Assembly: GCA_003284445.1 (NCBI GenBank)
Contig: QBVH01000002.1
Location: 1 to 64,000, forward strand
Source of the DNA: Prochlorococcus sp. AG-311-D23
GTDB taxonomy: Bacteria; Cyanobacteriota; Cyanobacteriia; PCC-6307; Cyanobiaceae
Direction of reading: 5' to 3'
Length of the DNA stretch: 64,000 nucleotides
Shown: positions 10,029 to 18,554 of the stretch, one piece after another
How the letters are laid out: every line of letters begins with the position of its first letter
Position numbering within the stretch: the first letter of the stretch is position 1
The notes under the pieces: generated by a model
Seen by the model: only the letters and a program-made list of their open reading frames with translations
Told to the model about the DNA's origin: nothing
The model's database searches: none
Position numbers and translations under genes: made by a program

Positions 10029-11261
10029 TTGAGTAATATTTCGAATAAAAAAATTCATTCAAGACCTAGGAGGAAAAATACTTATGAATCAAAAGATTAT
10101 CTAGGTAATTTATTAAGCCACAAGATACTTCCATTGCCTTGGTCTTTTTGGCCCAAGGAGGGGCGTTTGATCATGGGGTTAATTGCTTTTTGGAGCATAT
10201 CGGGAATATTTATTCTTGGATCAGCTAGTTGGTGGGTAGCTATTAGAGAAATGGGTGAAGGTTCTTATTACATAAAAAGACAACTCATTTGGCTGGTCGC
10301 TAGTTGGAGTATTTTCTACCTAGCAATAAACATCAATCTAAAAAATTGGCTTAAATTATCTGGACCATGCCTTTTTATAGGTATGCTTCTAATTGCCTCA
10401 ACAAGTTTTTTCGGTAGTACCGTTAATGGGTCTACTAGATGGTTGATTATCGGCCCAGTCCAAATTCAACCATCTGAGTTAATTAAACCTTTCATCATTC
10501 TCCAAAGTGCAAAGCTTTTCGGTCAATGGGAAAGAATAAATTCAGAAAAAAAAATTTTTTGGTTAACTATTTTTGCATCTATTGTTTTATTAATTATAAA
10601 GCAGCCAAATTTAAGTACAGCTGCCTTAATAGGGTTATTACTTTGGATGATTGCATTAGCATCCGGTATAAACTTCCGATATCTTTTTAACACGGCTATA
10701 TTCGGCTTTTTTATTGGTTCAACAAGCATTTTTTTTAATGCCTATCAACAAAGTCGCGTCATGTCATTTATTAACCCTTGGAAAGATCCACAAGGAAATG
10801 GATATCAATTAATTCAAAGTCTTTATGCTATTGGTTCGGGAGGTCTGATGGGAGAAGGTTATGGTCTTTCAATGCAAAAATTACAATACTTACCCTACAG
10901 GAGTACTGATTTTATATTTGCTGTATTTGCTGAAGAATTTGGATTCTTTGGATCAATTTTACTTTTATTATTCCTGCTTGTAATTGCATATTTAACCCTG
11001 AAAATATCTCTAAATTGTAGAAATAATTACTCTAAACTAATCTCTATGGGATCAGGGACTATTCTTGTTGGCCAATCAATTATGCATATAGCAGTTTCAT
11101 CCGGAGCAATGCCTACAACTGGCCTTCCCTTCCCTATGATTAGCTATGGGGGAAACTCATTGATTTCAAGCTTATTAATAGCTGCCCTATTAGTCAGATC
11201 TTCTATTGAATCTTCAGAGTTATTAATTAAGAATGCCTCAAATAGACTTCTAACTAGATAA
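10029..11261 (+). CDS. ftsW: FtsW/RodA-type SEDS glycosyltransferase
   Basis: Septal peptidoglycan polymerase of the SEDS family. The 410 residues contain about ten membrane segments, beginning near residue 50. Family features include STRWLIIGPVQIQPSELIKP, the segment RSTDFIFAVFAEEFGFFGS and the terminal GLPFPMISYGGNS. The start is TTG at 10029, since in-frame stops lie just upstream and no ATG is available before the first membrane helix. FtsW rather than RodA is inferred from the FAVFAEEFGF and SYGG motifs; the distinction is not certain. Confidence 0.88.
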   Translation: MSNISNKKIHSRPRRKNTYESKDYLGNLLSHKILPLPWSFWPKEGRLIMGLIAFWSISGIFILGSASWWVAIREMGEGSYYIKRQLIWLVASWSIFYLAININLKNWLKLSGPCLFIGMLLIASTSFFGSTVNGSTRWLIIGPVQIQPSELIKPFIILQSAKLFGQWERINSEKKIFWLTIFASIVLLIIKQPNLSTAALIGLLLWMIALASGINFRYLFNTAIFGFFIGSTSIFFNAYQQSRVMSFINPWKDPQGNGYQLIQSLYAIGSGGLMGEGYGLSMQKLQYLPYRSTDFIFAVFAEEFGFFGSILLLLFLLVIAYLTLKISLNCRNNYSKLISMGSGTILVGQSIMHIAVSSGAMPTTGLPFPMISYGGNSLISSLLIAALLVRSSIESSELLIKNASNRLLTR

Positions 11262-11280
11262 TCTGGATTAAGGACTTAGA

Positions 11281-12021
11281 GTGAAAAATCTCTTCTTGAA
11301 CATCTCTTCTATCAGTTTGATCTTCTCTGATTTAGCTCGTCATGGCGAGCAATTAGTTAACAATGGACTCAATAATCCAACCCCCCTAACAATTCTTATA
11401 GTATTCACGGGAGGACTTTTGAGTAGCTTGGGTCCCTGTTCATTGTCACTTTTACCAATCACAGTTGCATATTTAGCTGGATTTAAAAATAATCAAAACC
11501 CATTACAAAAAACGATTAGTTTTTGCAGCGGTATAGTTATATCTTTAGTGGTATTAGGAAGTCTAAGCGGTTTTTTAGGAAAAATATATGGTCAATTACC
11601 AGGTTTCTTTTCAATATTCATTAGTTTTCTAGCAATAATTATGGGTCTTAATCTGCTTGGGATTTTAAAATTCTCACTTCCATCTGGTCCTGACCCTGAA
11701 ATTTGGAAAAATCAAGTTCCTCCTACATTCGCTCCAGTTTCAGCAGGTTTTGCATTTGGATTAGCCTCCTCGCCTTGTACTACTCCTGTTCTTGCAGTTC
11801 TCCTGGCCTGGGTTGCTAAACAAGGAAATCCTCTTAGTGGCACAATTTTTCTTGGGAGTTTTGCGATTGGTCAAATTGTGCCTTTATTTGTGGCTGGTAC
11901 CTTTGCAGCAAGTATTCCAAAATTACTATCACTACGACCTATTGGGAAATGGGTTCCACCAATTAGTGGAGTAATTTTGTTAACCATCGGTCTTATAAGC
12001 CTTCTTTCTATTTGGATATAA
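11281..12021 (+). CDS. ccdA: Cytochrome c biogenesis protein CcdA
   Basis: Membrane thiol-disulfide transporter passing reducing power to the lumenal side for haem attachment to apocytochrome c. Six membrane segments; the two reactive Cys lie in LGPCSLSLLPIT and ASSPCTTPVLA, as in CcdA/DsbD. Start is GTG at 11281, 19 bases after ftsW. It is followed after five bases by ccs1, its partner in the System II pathway of cyanobacteria and plastids. Confidence 0.95.
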   Translation: MKNLFLNISSISLIFSDLARHGEQLVNNGLNNPTPLTILIVFTGGLLSSLGPCSLSLLPITVAYLAGFKNNQNPLQKTISFCSGIVISLVVLGSLSGFLGKIYGQLPGFFSIFISFLAIIMGLNLLGILKFSLPSGPDPEIWKNQVPPTFAPVSAGFAFGLASSPCTTPVLAVLLAWVAKQGNPLSGTIFLGSFAIGQIVPLFVAGTFAASIPKLLSLRPIGKWVPPISGVILLTIGLISLLSIWI

Positions 12022-12026
12022 AATAG

Positions 12027-13307
12027 ATGAAAAAAATCAGCCAAGTTTTAAACTGGCTTTCTAGCTTAAAGATTGCGATATTACTATTATTATTAATAGC
12101 TATTTCATGTGCAGCGGGCACTTTAATACCACAACAAGAATCAAATCAATTCTATTACGATAATTTCAATAAAAATCCTTTTCTTGGAATAATTAATGGA
12201 AATATATTGCTACTTTTTGAATTCAATCATGTCTATACAAGCTTTTGGTTTTTATTCTTACTCATTTGGCTTGGTTTAGCTCTTGCAGTTTGTAGTTTTA
12301 GAAGACAATTACCGATACTTAAATCAGCATTAAACTGGATAGATTATAAATCCCCTCGTCAAATAGCAAAACTTGCTATTGCTCAAACAATAGTGACTAA
12401 TAATTACTCGGAGAGCTTAGAAAAAATTAAACTTAATTTAAAGAAACAAGGTTGGAATGTAAAAGAAACAGAGGGAAGAATAGCTGCTCGACAAGGAGTA
12501 ATTGGCAGGTTAGGACCTATATTAATTCATCTAGGGATGATCCTATTAATGATAGGGGCAACATACGGATCATTAAATGGGAAAACTATAGAAAAATTTC
12601 TAGCCCCTGGCAGATCAATAGATTTATTAAACAATAATGAAGAGAAAGGATTAACTATAGAATTACAAAAGTTTAAAATCGAAAGAGATCCTCAAGGAAG
12701 AGCAGAACAGTATAAGTCTAAAGTCAATATTATTGAGCAAAATGGAACTATTCAATCAAAAGAAATTAGTGTTAATTATCCATTAAGATACAAAGGCCTA
12801 ACATTATATCAAGCAGACTGGGCTTTAGCTGCAATTACTATTCAAATAAATGATAGCCCAAAATTACAAATTCCAATAGAAGCTATTCCTGATCTAGGTG
12901 AACAAGTTTGGGGGACAATTATACCTACACAAAAAGATGGTCAAAGCCCAATATTAATAACCGTAAACAGTGAACTAGGGCCGGCAAGTATTTTTGACAA
13001 TGATGGTACATTACTTGCAAACTTAAGTATAAATAATGAAGTAGAAATCAAAGGGACTAAATTAAAGATAATAAATATAATTCCAAGTAGTGGATTACTG
13101 TTAAAATATGATCCCGGAGTACCTCTGGTATATACAAGTTTTGCGATAATACTTATTGGTGGTTCACTGAGTATTATTTCAACTAAGAAAATATGGGTCT
13201 TACATGAAAAGGAAAACTCTATGATTTATATAGGTGGATTAAGCAACAGAAATCTATCTGGTCTTTCAAAAGAATTGCCAAGTTTAATTAGTTTCTTAGA
13301 GAATTAG
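12027..13307 (+). CDS. ccs1: Cytochrome c biogenesis protein Ccs1 (ResB)
   Basis: ResB-family component of the System II haem ligase, working with CcsA. Three N-terminal membrane segments (about 15-35, 70-90, 160-180), a large lumenal domain (about 190-365), and a last membrane segment VYTSFAIILIGGSLSI. The N-terminus LNWLSSLKIAILLLL is typical. It has 426 residues. The final 12 bases overlap the convergent queF gene. Confidence 0.93.
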   Translation: MKKISQVLNWLSSLKIAILLLLLIAISCAAGTLIPQQESNQFYYDNFNKNPFLGIINGNILLLFEFNHVYTSFWFLFLLIWLGLALAVCSFRRQLPILKSALNWIDYKSPRQIAKLAIAQTIVTNNYSESLEKIKLNLKKQGWNVKETEGRIAARQGVIGRLGPILIHLGMILLMIGATYGSLNGKTIEKFLAPGRSIDLLNNNEEKGLTIELQKFKIERDPQGRAEQYKSKVNIIEQNGTIQSKEISVNYPLRYKGLTLYQADWALAAITIQINDSPKLQIPIEAIPDLGEQVWGTIIPTQKDGQSPILITVNSELGPASIFDNDGTLLANLSINNEVEIKGTKLKIINIIPSSGLLLKYDPGVPLVYTSFAIILIGGSLSIISTKKIWVLHEKENSMIYIGGLSNRNLSGLSKELPSLISFLEN

Positions 13308-13718
13308 CTCTAAATTATTTCTTTTTCCATGACAGACCCTAATAATTGTATGAACATTACCTCTAGGATTGAAATCAGCTTCTAATTGCATCCACTTAGG
13401 ATCAGAAACTTGAACAAAGTCATCGATTATTTTATTGGTAACTTCTTCATGAGATATTTTCTTTTCTCGAAAGCTATTTAAGTAAAGTTTAATTGCTTTT
13501 AATTCTATAACCATAGAGTTTGGTTGATATTTTATTCTCAAAGTTGCAAAATCAGGATAACCCGAGAAAGGACATTTACATGTGAATTCAGGGAACTCTA
13601 TTGAGATTTCATAATCTCTATTAGTGTTTGGATTTGGGAAACAATTTAAGCGCCCAACCTCTATTTCTCTCTCTCCATACATAATTCTTTCATTGATGTC
13701 TTTTTCTTGTCTAATCAC
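13296..13718 (-). CDS. queF: NADPH-dependent preQ0 reductase QueF
   Basis: Reduces 7-cyano-7-deazaguanine to preQ1 in queuosine synthesis. This is the short unimodular form, 140 residues. The nucleophilic Cys region reads FTCKCPFSGYPDFA, and the NADPH-binding ELKAIKLYLNSFR motif follows. CPFSG replaces the more common CPVTG. The C-terminus overlaps ccs1 by 12 bases tail to tail. Confidence 0.93.
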   Translation of the reverse strand: MIRQEKDINERIMYGEREIEVGRLNCFPNPNTNRDYEISIEFPEFTCKCPFSGYPDFATLRIKYQPNSMVIELKAIKLYLNSFREKKISHEEVTNKIIDDFVQVSDPKWMQLEADFNPRGNVHTIIRVCHGKRNNLELIL

Positions 13719-13828
13719 ATTTTATTTGCATATAAATCTCACATTACAGAAAAGCTTTATTAAAAATTGAAACTTTAAATAAATTCTTCCAATCAAAAAG
13801 TAGCGGAATGACGACAAAAAGCTTTTTT

Positions 13829-13842
13829 GTATCATCAGGTAC
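13829..13842 (+). promoter_or_regulatory. NtcA-like box upstream of the glnB unit
   Basis: GTATCATCAGGTAC exactly matches the GTA-N8-TAC consensus of the nitrogen regulator NtcA. It lies 50 bases before the small gene that precedes glnB. A TAN3T element (TATCCT, 13858-13863) follows, but only 15 bases away rather than the usual 20-23, so promoter geometry is not ideal. Confidence 0.6.
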
Positions 13843-13891
13843 AAAACTAATCATGGCTATCCTCCTTAATGGATACAGATAAAGGTTTTAC

Positions 13892-14122
13892 ATGGACATC
13901 AGTCTTTCTGACAAACGAAATGGAACTCTAATAGAACCAAAAAGTGTGCATGGAATCCTTTGGCTACAAACTCATTTTGAATCTGAACATTGGGAATCCA
14001 TAAGTAATGGTCTTGTGATAATTCCTACTAAGAATGCAGAAATGCTTGATCAAGATGCACAAAAGGCTGGTCTAAATGTAAATTTCATCAATTCTCTAAC
14101 TCAAATAGACAAAATCCAGTAA
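13892..14122 (+). CDS. Small conserved protein upstream of glnB
   Basis: A 76-residue soluble protein with segments SVHGILWLQTHFESEHWESI and a Lys/Ala-rich second half. I know of no named domain, though it looks like a short conserved family of picocyanobacteria. The ribosome binding sequence AAAGG precedes the ATG by six bases. It lies 50 bases after an NtcA-like box and 36 bases before glnB on the same strand, so it is probably cotranscribed with glnB. A role in nitrogen or P-II signalling is inferred only from position. It does not resemble PipX as I remember it. Confidence 0.6.
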   Translation: MDISLSDKRNGTLIEPKSVHGILWLQTHFESEHWESISNGLVIIPTKNAEMLDQDAQKAGLNVNFINSLTQIDKIQ

Positions 14123-14152
14123 AAATTATCTAAGATCCAAGTAGTTACCTAA

Positions 14153-14497
<345 letters not shown>

Positions 14498-14507
14498 ACC
14501 AAAAAAT

Positions 14508-15308
14508 TCAAAAGAATAAAACATTCAACAATTTTTCGATTTCAATATCTTCCCCAACCTCATCACCCATCCAAAGAAGATATTCTTGATTTCCAGCAGG
14601 ACCCTTTAAAGGCGATGCAATCAATCCTTTTGGGTACCATCCATATTTTTTAGATTCGTTTGCTACGCCCTTTATAGCCTCAACATGCAGTGAATGATCA
14701 CGAACGACTCCTCCTTTACCCACTTTGTCTTTGCCAACTTCAAATTGAGGTTTCACTAATACAAGCAACTCAGATCGATTAGATTTAAGAAGAGATTTAA
14801 CACTAGGTAAAACAATTTTAAGCGAGATAAAAGATAAGTCTGCAACTGCGAAGTCTGGTATTGAATCTCCATCATTGAATAATTTTTCAGGAGTTAAGTG
14901 CCTAATATTTGTACGTTCTAAAAGAACCACTCTTGGATCATTTCTTATACTCCATGCCGTCTGGCCATACCCAACATCTACTCCATAAACCTTTGCTGCT
15001 CCGTTCTGCAAAAGACAATCTGTAAATCCACCAGTTGAAATACCAGCATCTAAACAAACCCTATTCTTAATATCTAGTGGGAATTGATTAAAAGCTTCAG
15101 CCAACTTTTCACCCCCTCTAGATACATATTTCAAGGGCTGCGTAACTTCTATCTCAAGATCTTTTAAAACTTCTTGGCCTGGTTTATCAAGAATCTGACC
15201 ATTGATTGTTCTAACTTTGCCAGCTCTAATAAGCTTCTGAGCCTCTTGACGTGTTTTCACAAACCCTTTAGTCAGCAAGTGAAGATCTAAACGCGATTTT
15301 TTAGTCAT
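14508..15308 (-). CDS. tlyA: TlyA-family RNA methyltransferase
   Basis: Predicted ribosomal RNA 2'-O-methyltransferase (family also annotated as haemolysin A). An N-terminal S4 RNA-binding domain (KSRLDLHLLTKGFVKTRQEAQKL onward, about 60 residues) is followed by an FtsJ-like SAM-binding fold with CLDAGISTGGFTDCLLQNGA and DFAVADLSFISL. I place the start at the Met of MTKKSRLDL, giving 266 residues; an upstream ATG at 15374 would add 22 residues unlike the family. Confidence 0.88.
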   Translation of the reverse strand: MTKKSRLDLHLLTKGFVKTRQEAQKLIRAGKVRTINGQILDKPGQEVLKDLEIEVTQPLKYVSRGGEKLAEAFNQFPLDIKNRVCLDAGISTGGFTDCLLQNGAAKVYGVDVGYGQTAWSIRNDPRVVLLERTNIRHLTPEKLFNDGDSIPDFAVADLSFISLKIVLPSVKSLLKSNRSELLVLVKPQFEVGKDKVGKGGVVRDHSLHVEAIKGVANESKKYGWYPKGLIASPLKGPAGNQEYLLWMGDEVGEDIEIEKLLNVLFF

Positions 15309-15403
15309 TTGTTTACAAAAACAAACAGGAAACGGAACAAAAACCGCAGAACTCGTGCTTATCCTCTTTTTCAATAGAGAATCTACTCAACTGACCAAAG
15401 GTT

Positions 15404-15664
15404 TTGTCTAAAAAGCTCAGGCATCCAACCAATGAAAATGAGCTATCTAGCCATGGTCATTTTCATCTAACCTCAAAAAAACAAACTGGAGAAGTCCTTG
15501 AACTTCTACCTCCAGGAAGTTTTGCAATATTTGCAAATCAACCAAATGATTTGCCTCCCTTTCAAGTAATTGATTGCAAAGGAGGAAAATGCAGAGTAAG
15601 ACAGCAAGCTTGGGGAAGATATGTTCATTGGGAAGTTGAACACAATAGACTCAAGTCAGCGTGA
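15404..15664 (+). CDS. Small conserved cyanobacterial protein
   Basis: An 86-residue protein with PPGSFAIFANQPNDLPPFQVIDCKGGKCRVRQQAWG, a compact motif suggesting a small beta-rich fold. I do not recognise a named domain but believe it is conserved in picocyanobacteria. The start is TTG at 15404 with AAAGG just upstream. It is divergent from tlyA and lies 44 bases before purB. Confidence 0.6.
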   Translation: MSKKLRHPTNENELSSHGHFHLTSKKQTGEVLELLPPGSFAIFANQPNDLPPFQVIDCKGGKCRVRQQAWGRYVHWEVEHNRLKSA

Positions 15665-15708
15665 CCTTGAGGATCTAAATTAATAGCAACCTTTAATTTT
15701 GTAGCACT

Positions 15709-17004
15709 TTGATTGAGCGTTACACAAACCCAGAGATGGGAAATATTTGGTCTGATCAAGCCAAATACCAAACATGGCTTGATGTTGAAATTGCCGCATG
15801 TGAGGCTAATTGCAAATTAGGGAAGATCCCCAAAAGTGCAATGGAAACAATTCGAACAAAGGCAAGTTTCAAACCAGAACGAATCCTCGAAATAGAAGAG
15901 GAAGTTCGACATGACGTGATTGCCTTTCTAACAAATGTAAATGAATATGTTGGTGATGCTGGCCGTTACATTCACGTTGGAATGACCAGTAGTGATGTTC
16001 TTGATACTGGACTTGCACTTCAATTAAAGTCATCAGTCAAGCTTTTAAGAAAAGAGCTTTTATTACTTGAAGAAGCTATTAGAGCTTTAGCAAGGCAACA
16101 CAAGAAAACCGTAATGATTGGACGTTCTCATGCTATTCATGGTGAACCTATTACTTTTGGATTCAAGTTGGCGGGATGGCTAGCTGAAACTCTCAGAAAC
16201 AAAGAAAGGTTAAACAGTCTTGAGAAAGACATCTCGGTTGGGCAAATTAGCGGGGCCATGGGTACTTACGCTAATACTGATCCGGAAATAGAAAGCATCA
16301 CTTGCGAACTTTTGGAGCTGGAGTGTGATACTGCTAGCACTCAAGTTATCTCAAGAGATAGACATGCCAATTATGTACAGATTCTTGCTTTAATCGGATC
16401 TTCCTTAGATCGTTTTTCTACAGAAATTAGAAACCTTCAAAGAACTGATGTTCTTGAGGTAGAAGAAAACTTTGCTAAAGGCCAAAAAGGAAGCTCTGCA
16501 ATGCCTCATAAAAGAAATCCCATACGAAGTGAAAGAGTAAGTGGTCTTTCCAGAGTTTTAAGAAGTTATGTCGTTGCAGCTCTTGAAAATGTAGCTTTAT
16601 GGCATGAGAGAGACATAAGTCACAGCTCCAATGAAAGATTAATGCTGCCAGACACATCCATTACTCTACATTTTATGATCACAGAAATGACCGCAATTAT
16701 TAAAGGTCTTGGAGTTTATCCAGATAATATGCTGAAGAATTTGAACATCTATGGAGGAGTAGTTTTTAGTCAAAGAGTTCTTTTAGCTTTAGTTGAGAAT
16801 GGAATGAGTCGGGAAGATTCTTATCGACTAGTACAAAAAAATGCTCATTCAGCCTGGAATCAAAACGAAGGAAATTTCAAAAAAAACCTTGAGAATGATC
16901 CAGAAGTAATGAATAGTCTCTCAACAGAAAAACTTTCAGACTGTTTTTCAACCGAATTACATCAGTCCCATTTAAGAGTTATTTGGGAAAGACTTGGTAT
17001 TTAA
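15709..17004 (+). CDS. purB: Adenylosuccinate lyase
   Basis: Splits adenylosuccinate to AMP and SAICAR to AICAR in purine synthesis. It has 431 residues and the fumarase/aspartase superfamily signature GSSAMPHKRNP near residue 265; the catalytic His lies in the GRSHAIHGEP region (about 140). The start is TTG at 15709, giving MIERYTNPEMG, which matches family N-termini. The gene is followed by a perfect 16-bp inverted repeat and then by fumC of the same superfamily. Confidence 0.96.
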   Translation: MIERYTNPEMGNIWSDQAKYQTWLDVEIAACEANCKLGKIPKSAMETIRTKASFKPERILEIEEEVRHDVIAFLTNVNEYVGDAGRYIHVGMTSSDVLDTGLALQLKSSVKLLRKELLLLEEAIRALARQHKKTVMIGRSHAIHGEPITFGFKLAGWLAETLRNKERLNSLEKDISVGQISGAMGTYANTDPEIESITCELLELECDTASTQVISRDRHANYVQILALIGSSLDRFSTEIRNLQRTDVLEVEENFAKGQKGSSAMPHKRNPIRSERVSGLSRVLRSYVVAALENVALWHERDISHSSNERLMLPDTSITLHFMITEMTAIIKGLGVYPDNMLKNLNIYGGVVFSQRVLLALVENGMSREDSYRLVQKNAHSAWNQNEGNFKKNLENDPEVMNSLSTEKLSDCFSTELHQSHLRVIWERLGI

Positions 17005-17050
17005 CTATAAAAGCTGAATCAATTAATATCAGTGAATACACTCTAAAAAG

Positions 17051-17101
17051 GGTATAGAACTAGATTTAATTAAAATCCATAGTTAAATCTAGTTCTATTC
17101 C
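17051..17101. terminator. Long perfect hairpin between purB and fumC
   Basis: ATAGAACTAGATTTAA (17054-17069) is exactly complementary to 17083-17098, a 16-bp stem with a 13-base loop. Two further G-C pairs form outside a T-T mismatch. No U tract follows, so it is not a textbook intrinsic terminator, though it could end or stabilise the purB transcript. Confidence 0.6.
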
Positions 17102-17143
17102 ATAGGGAAACTAGGAATCTTAAAAATCCTCAAACCAAGAACA

Positions 17144-18538
17144 ATGTCCAATATGAAACGACTTGAGAAAGATAGCTTAGGTTCGATTGATGTTCCAAAG
17201 GATGCGCTATGGGGAGCTCAAACTCAACGATCAATATTAAATTTCGCTATTGGTGATGAGGTTATACCACTCGAGATTATTCATGCAATTGCTCAAATAA
17301 AAGCCTCTGCTGCTCAAGTAAATAATCACCTAGGTCTTATAAATACAGAAACCAAACAATTTATTACCGAAGCAAGTTTAGAAATTATTGAAGGGAAACA
17401 TAACGATCAATTCCCTGTGAAAGTCTGGCAAACAGGAAGTGGTACTCAAACAAATATGAACGTCAATGAGGTTATTTGTAATATAGCTTCAAAACTTTTA
17501 AATAATCCGTTAGGTAGTCATGATCCAATACATCCCAATGATCATGTCAATTGCTCTCAATCAACAAACGATGTTTTTCCAGCGGCAATCCAAATATCCA
17601 CAATAGTCACCTTAAAAGACACATTAATTCCTGAATTAAAAAAACTCATTGATGTATTACATCAAAAAAGTAAAGAATGGAAAGATATTATAAAAATAGG
17701 ACGTACTCATCTTCAAGATGCAGTACCTCTAACTCTTGGACAAGAAGTCTCTGCTTGGGCTGCTCAATTAGAGACTGCTTTAAGACGCATTGAAATCAAC
17801 ATCGAGGAACTTTATTCACTTCCACTTGGAGGAACTGCTATAGGGACAGGGCTTAATACTCCTAAGAATTTCGATACTTTAATTGCTCTTGACTTAGCTA
17901 AAAAAACAAATTTACCTTTTGAAACTGCAGCTAATAAATTTGCCATCATGGCTAGTCATGATGGTCTTGTAAATATAATGTCTCAACTAAAATTACTAGC
18001 CGTCACTCTTTTAAAAATTGTTAATGATCTTCGACTTTTATCTTGTGGACCGAGAGCTGGATTATCAGAATTACAGCTGCCAGCTAATGAACCTGGCAGC
18101 TCAATAATGCCAGGGAAAATAAATCCTACTCAATGCGAAGCCATGGCAATGGTATGTACGCAAATAATCGGCATGGATACCTCAGTATCGATTGCAGGAA
18201 GTGGAGGACATCTACAAATGAACGTCTACAAACCACTCATTGGCTACAATATTATAAAAAGCATCAACCTTATTCAAAATGCATGTAGGAGTTGCAGAGA
18301 GAATATGATTGAAGGTATTCAACCTAACAAAACAAAAATCAAACAATATCTAGATAATTCTTTGATGTTGGTAACCGCCTTATCTCCATCAATAGGATAT
18401 GAAAAAGCAAGTAAAATAGCCCAATTAGCCCATGAAAAAAATCTAAGTCTAAGACAAGCTTCCAGCCAATTAAATTATCTTGATCAAGAAGAATTCGATA
18501 ATCTCATTAGCCCAAAATCTATGATTGGAAGTGACTAA
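17144..18538 (+). CDS. fumC: Fumarate hydratase class II
   Basis: Interconverts fumarate and malate. The 464 residues are typical of iron-independent class II fumarase: GSGTQTNMNVNEVI near 105, TNDVFPAAIQ near 145, GRTHLQDAVPLT near 190, and the signature GSSIMPGKINPTQCEAM near 320. Fumarase is part of the incomplete TCA set of marine picocyanobacteria and recycles fumarate from purine and arginine synthesis. It is convergent with the helicase gene, 16 bases away. Confidence 0.97.
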   Translation: MSNMKRLEKDSLGSIDVPKDALWGAQTQRSILNFAIGDEVIPLEIIHAIAQIKASAAQVNNHLGLINTETKQFITEASLEIIEGKHNDQFPVKVWQTGSGTQTNMNVNEVICNIASKLLNNPLGSHDPIHPNDHVNCSQSTNDVFPAAIQISTIVTLKDTLIPELKKLIDVLHQKSKEWKDIIKIGRTHLQDAVPLTLGQEVSAWAAQLETALRRIEINIEELYSLPLGGTAIGTGLNTPKNFDTLIALDLAKKTNLPFETAANKFAIMASHDGLVNIMSQLKLLAVTLLKIVNDLRLLSCGPRAGLSELQLPANEPGSSIMPGKINPTQCEAMAMVCTQIIGMDTSVSIAGSGGHLQMNVYKPLIGYNIIKSINLIQNACRSCRENMIEGIQPNKTKIKQYLDNSLMLVTALSPSIGYEKASKIAQLAHEKNLSLRQASSQLNYLDQEEFDNLISPKSMIGSD

Positions 18539-18554
18539 AAAAAGATTTTTCATC

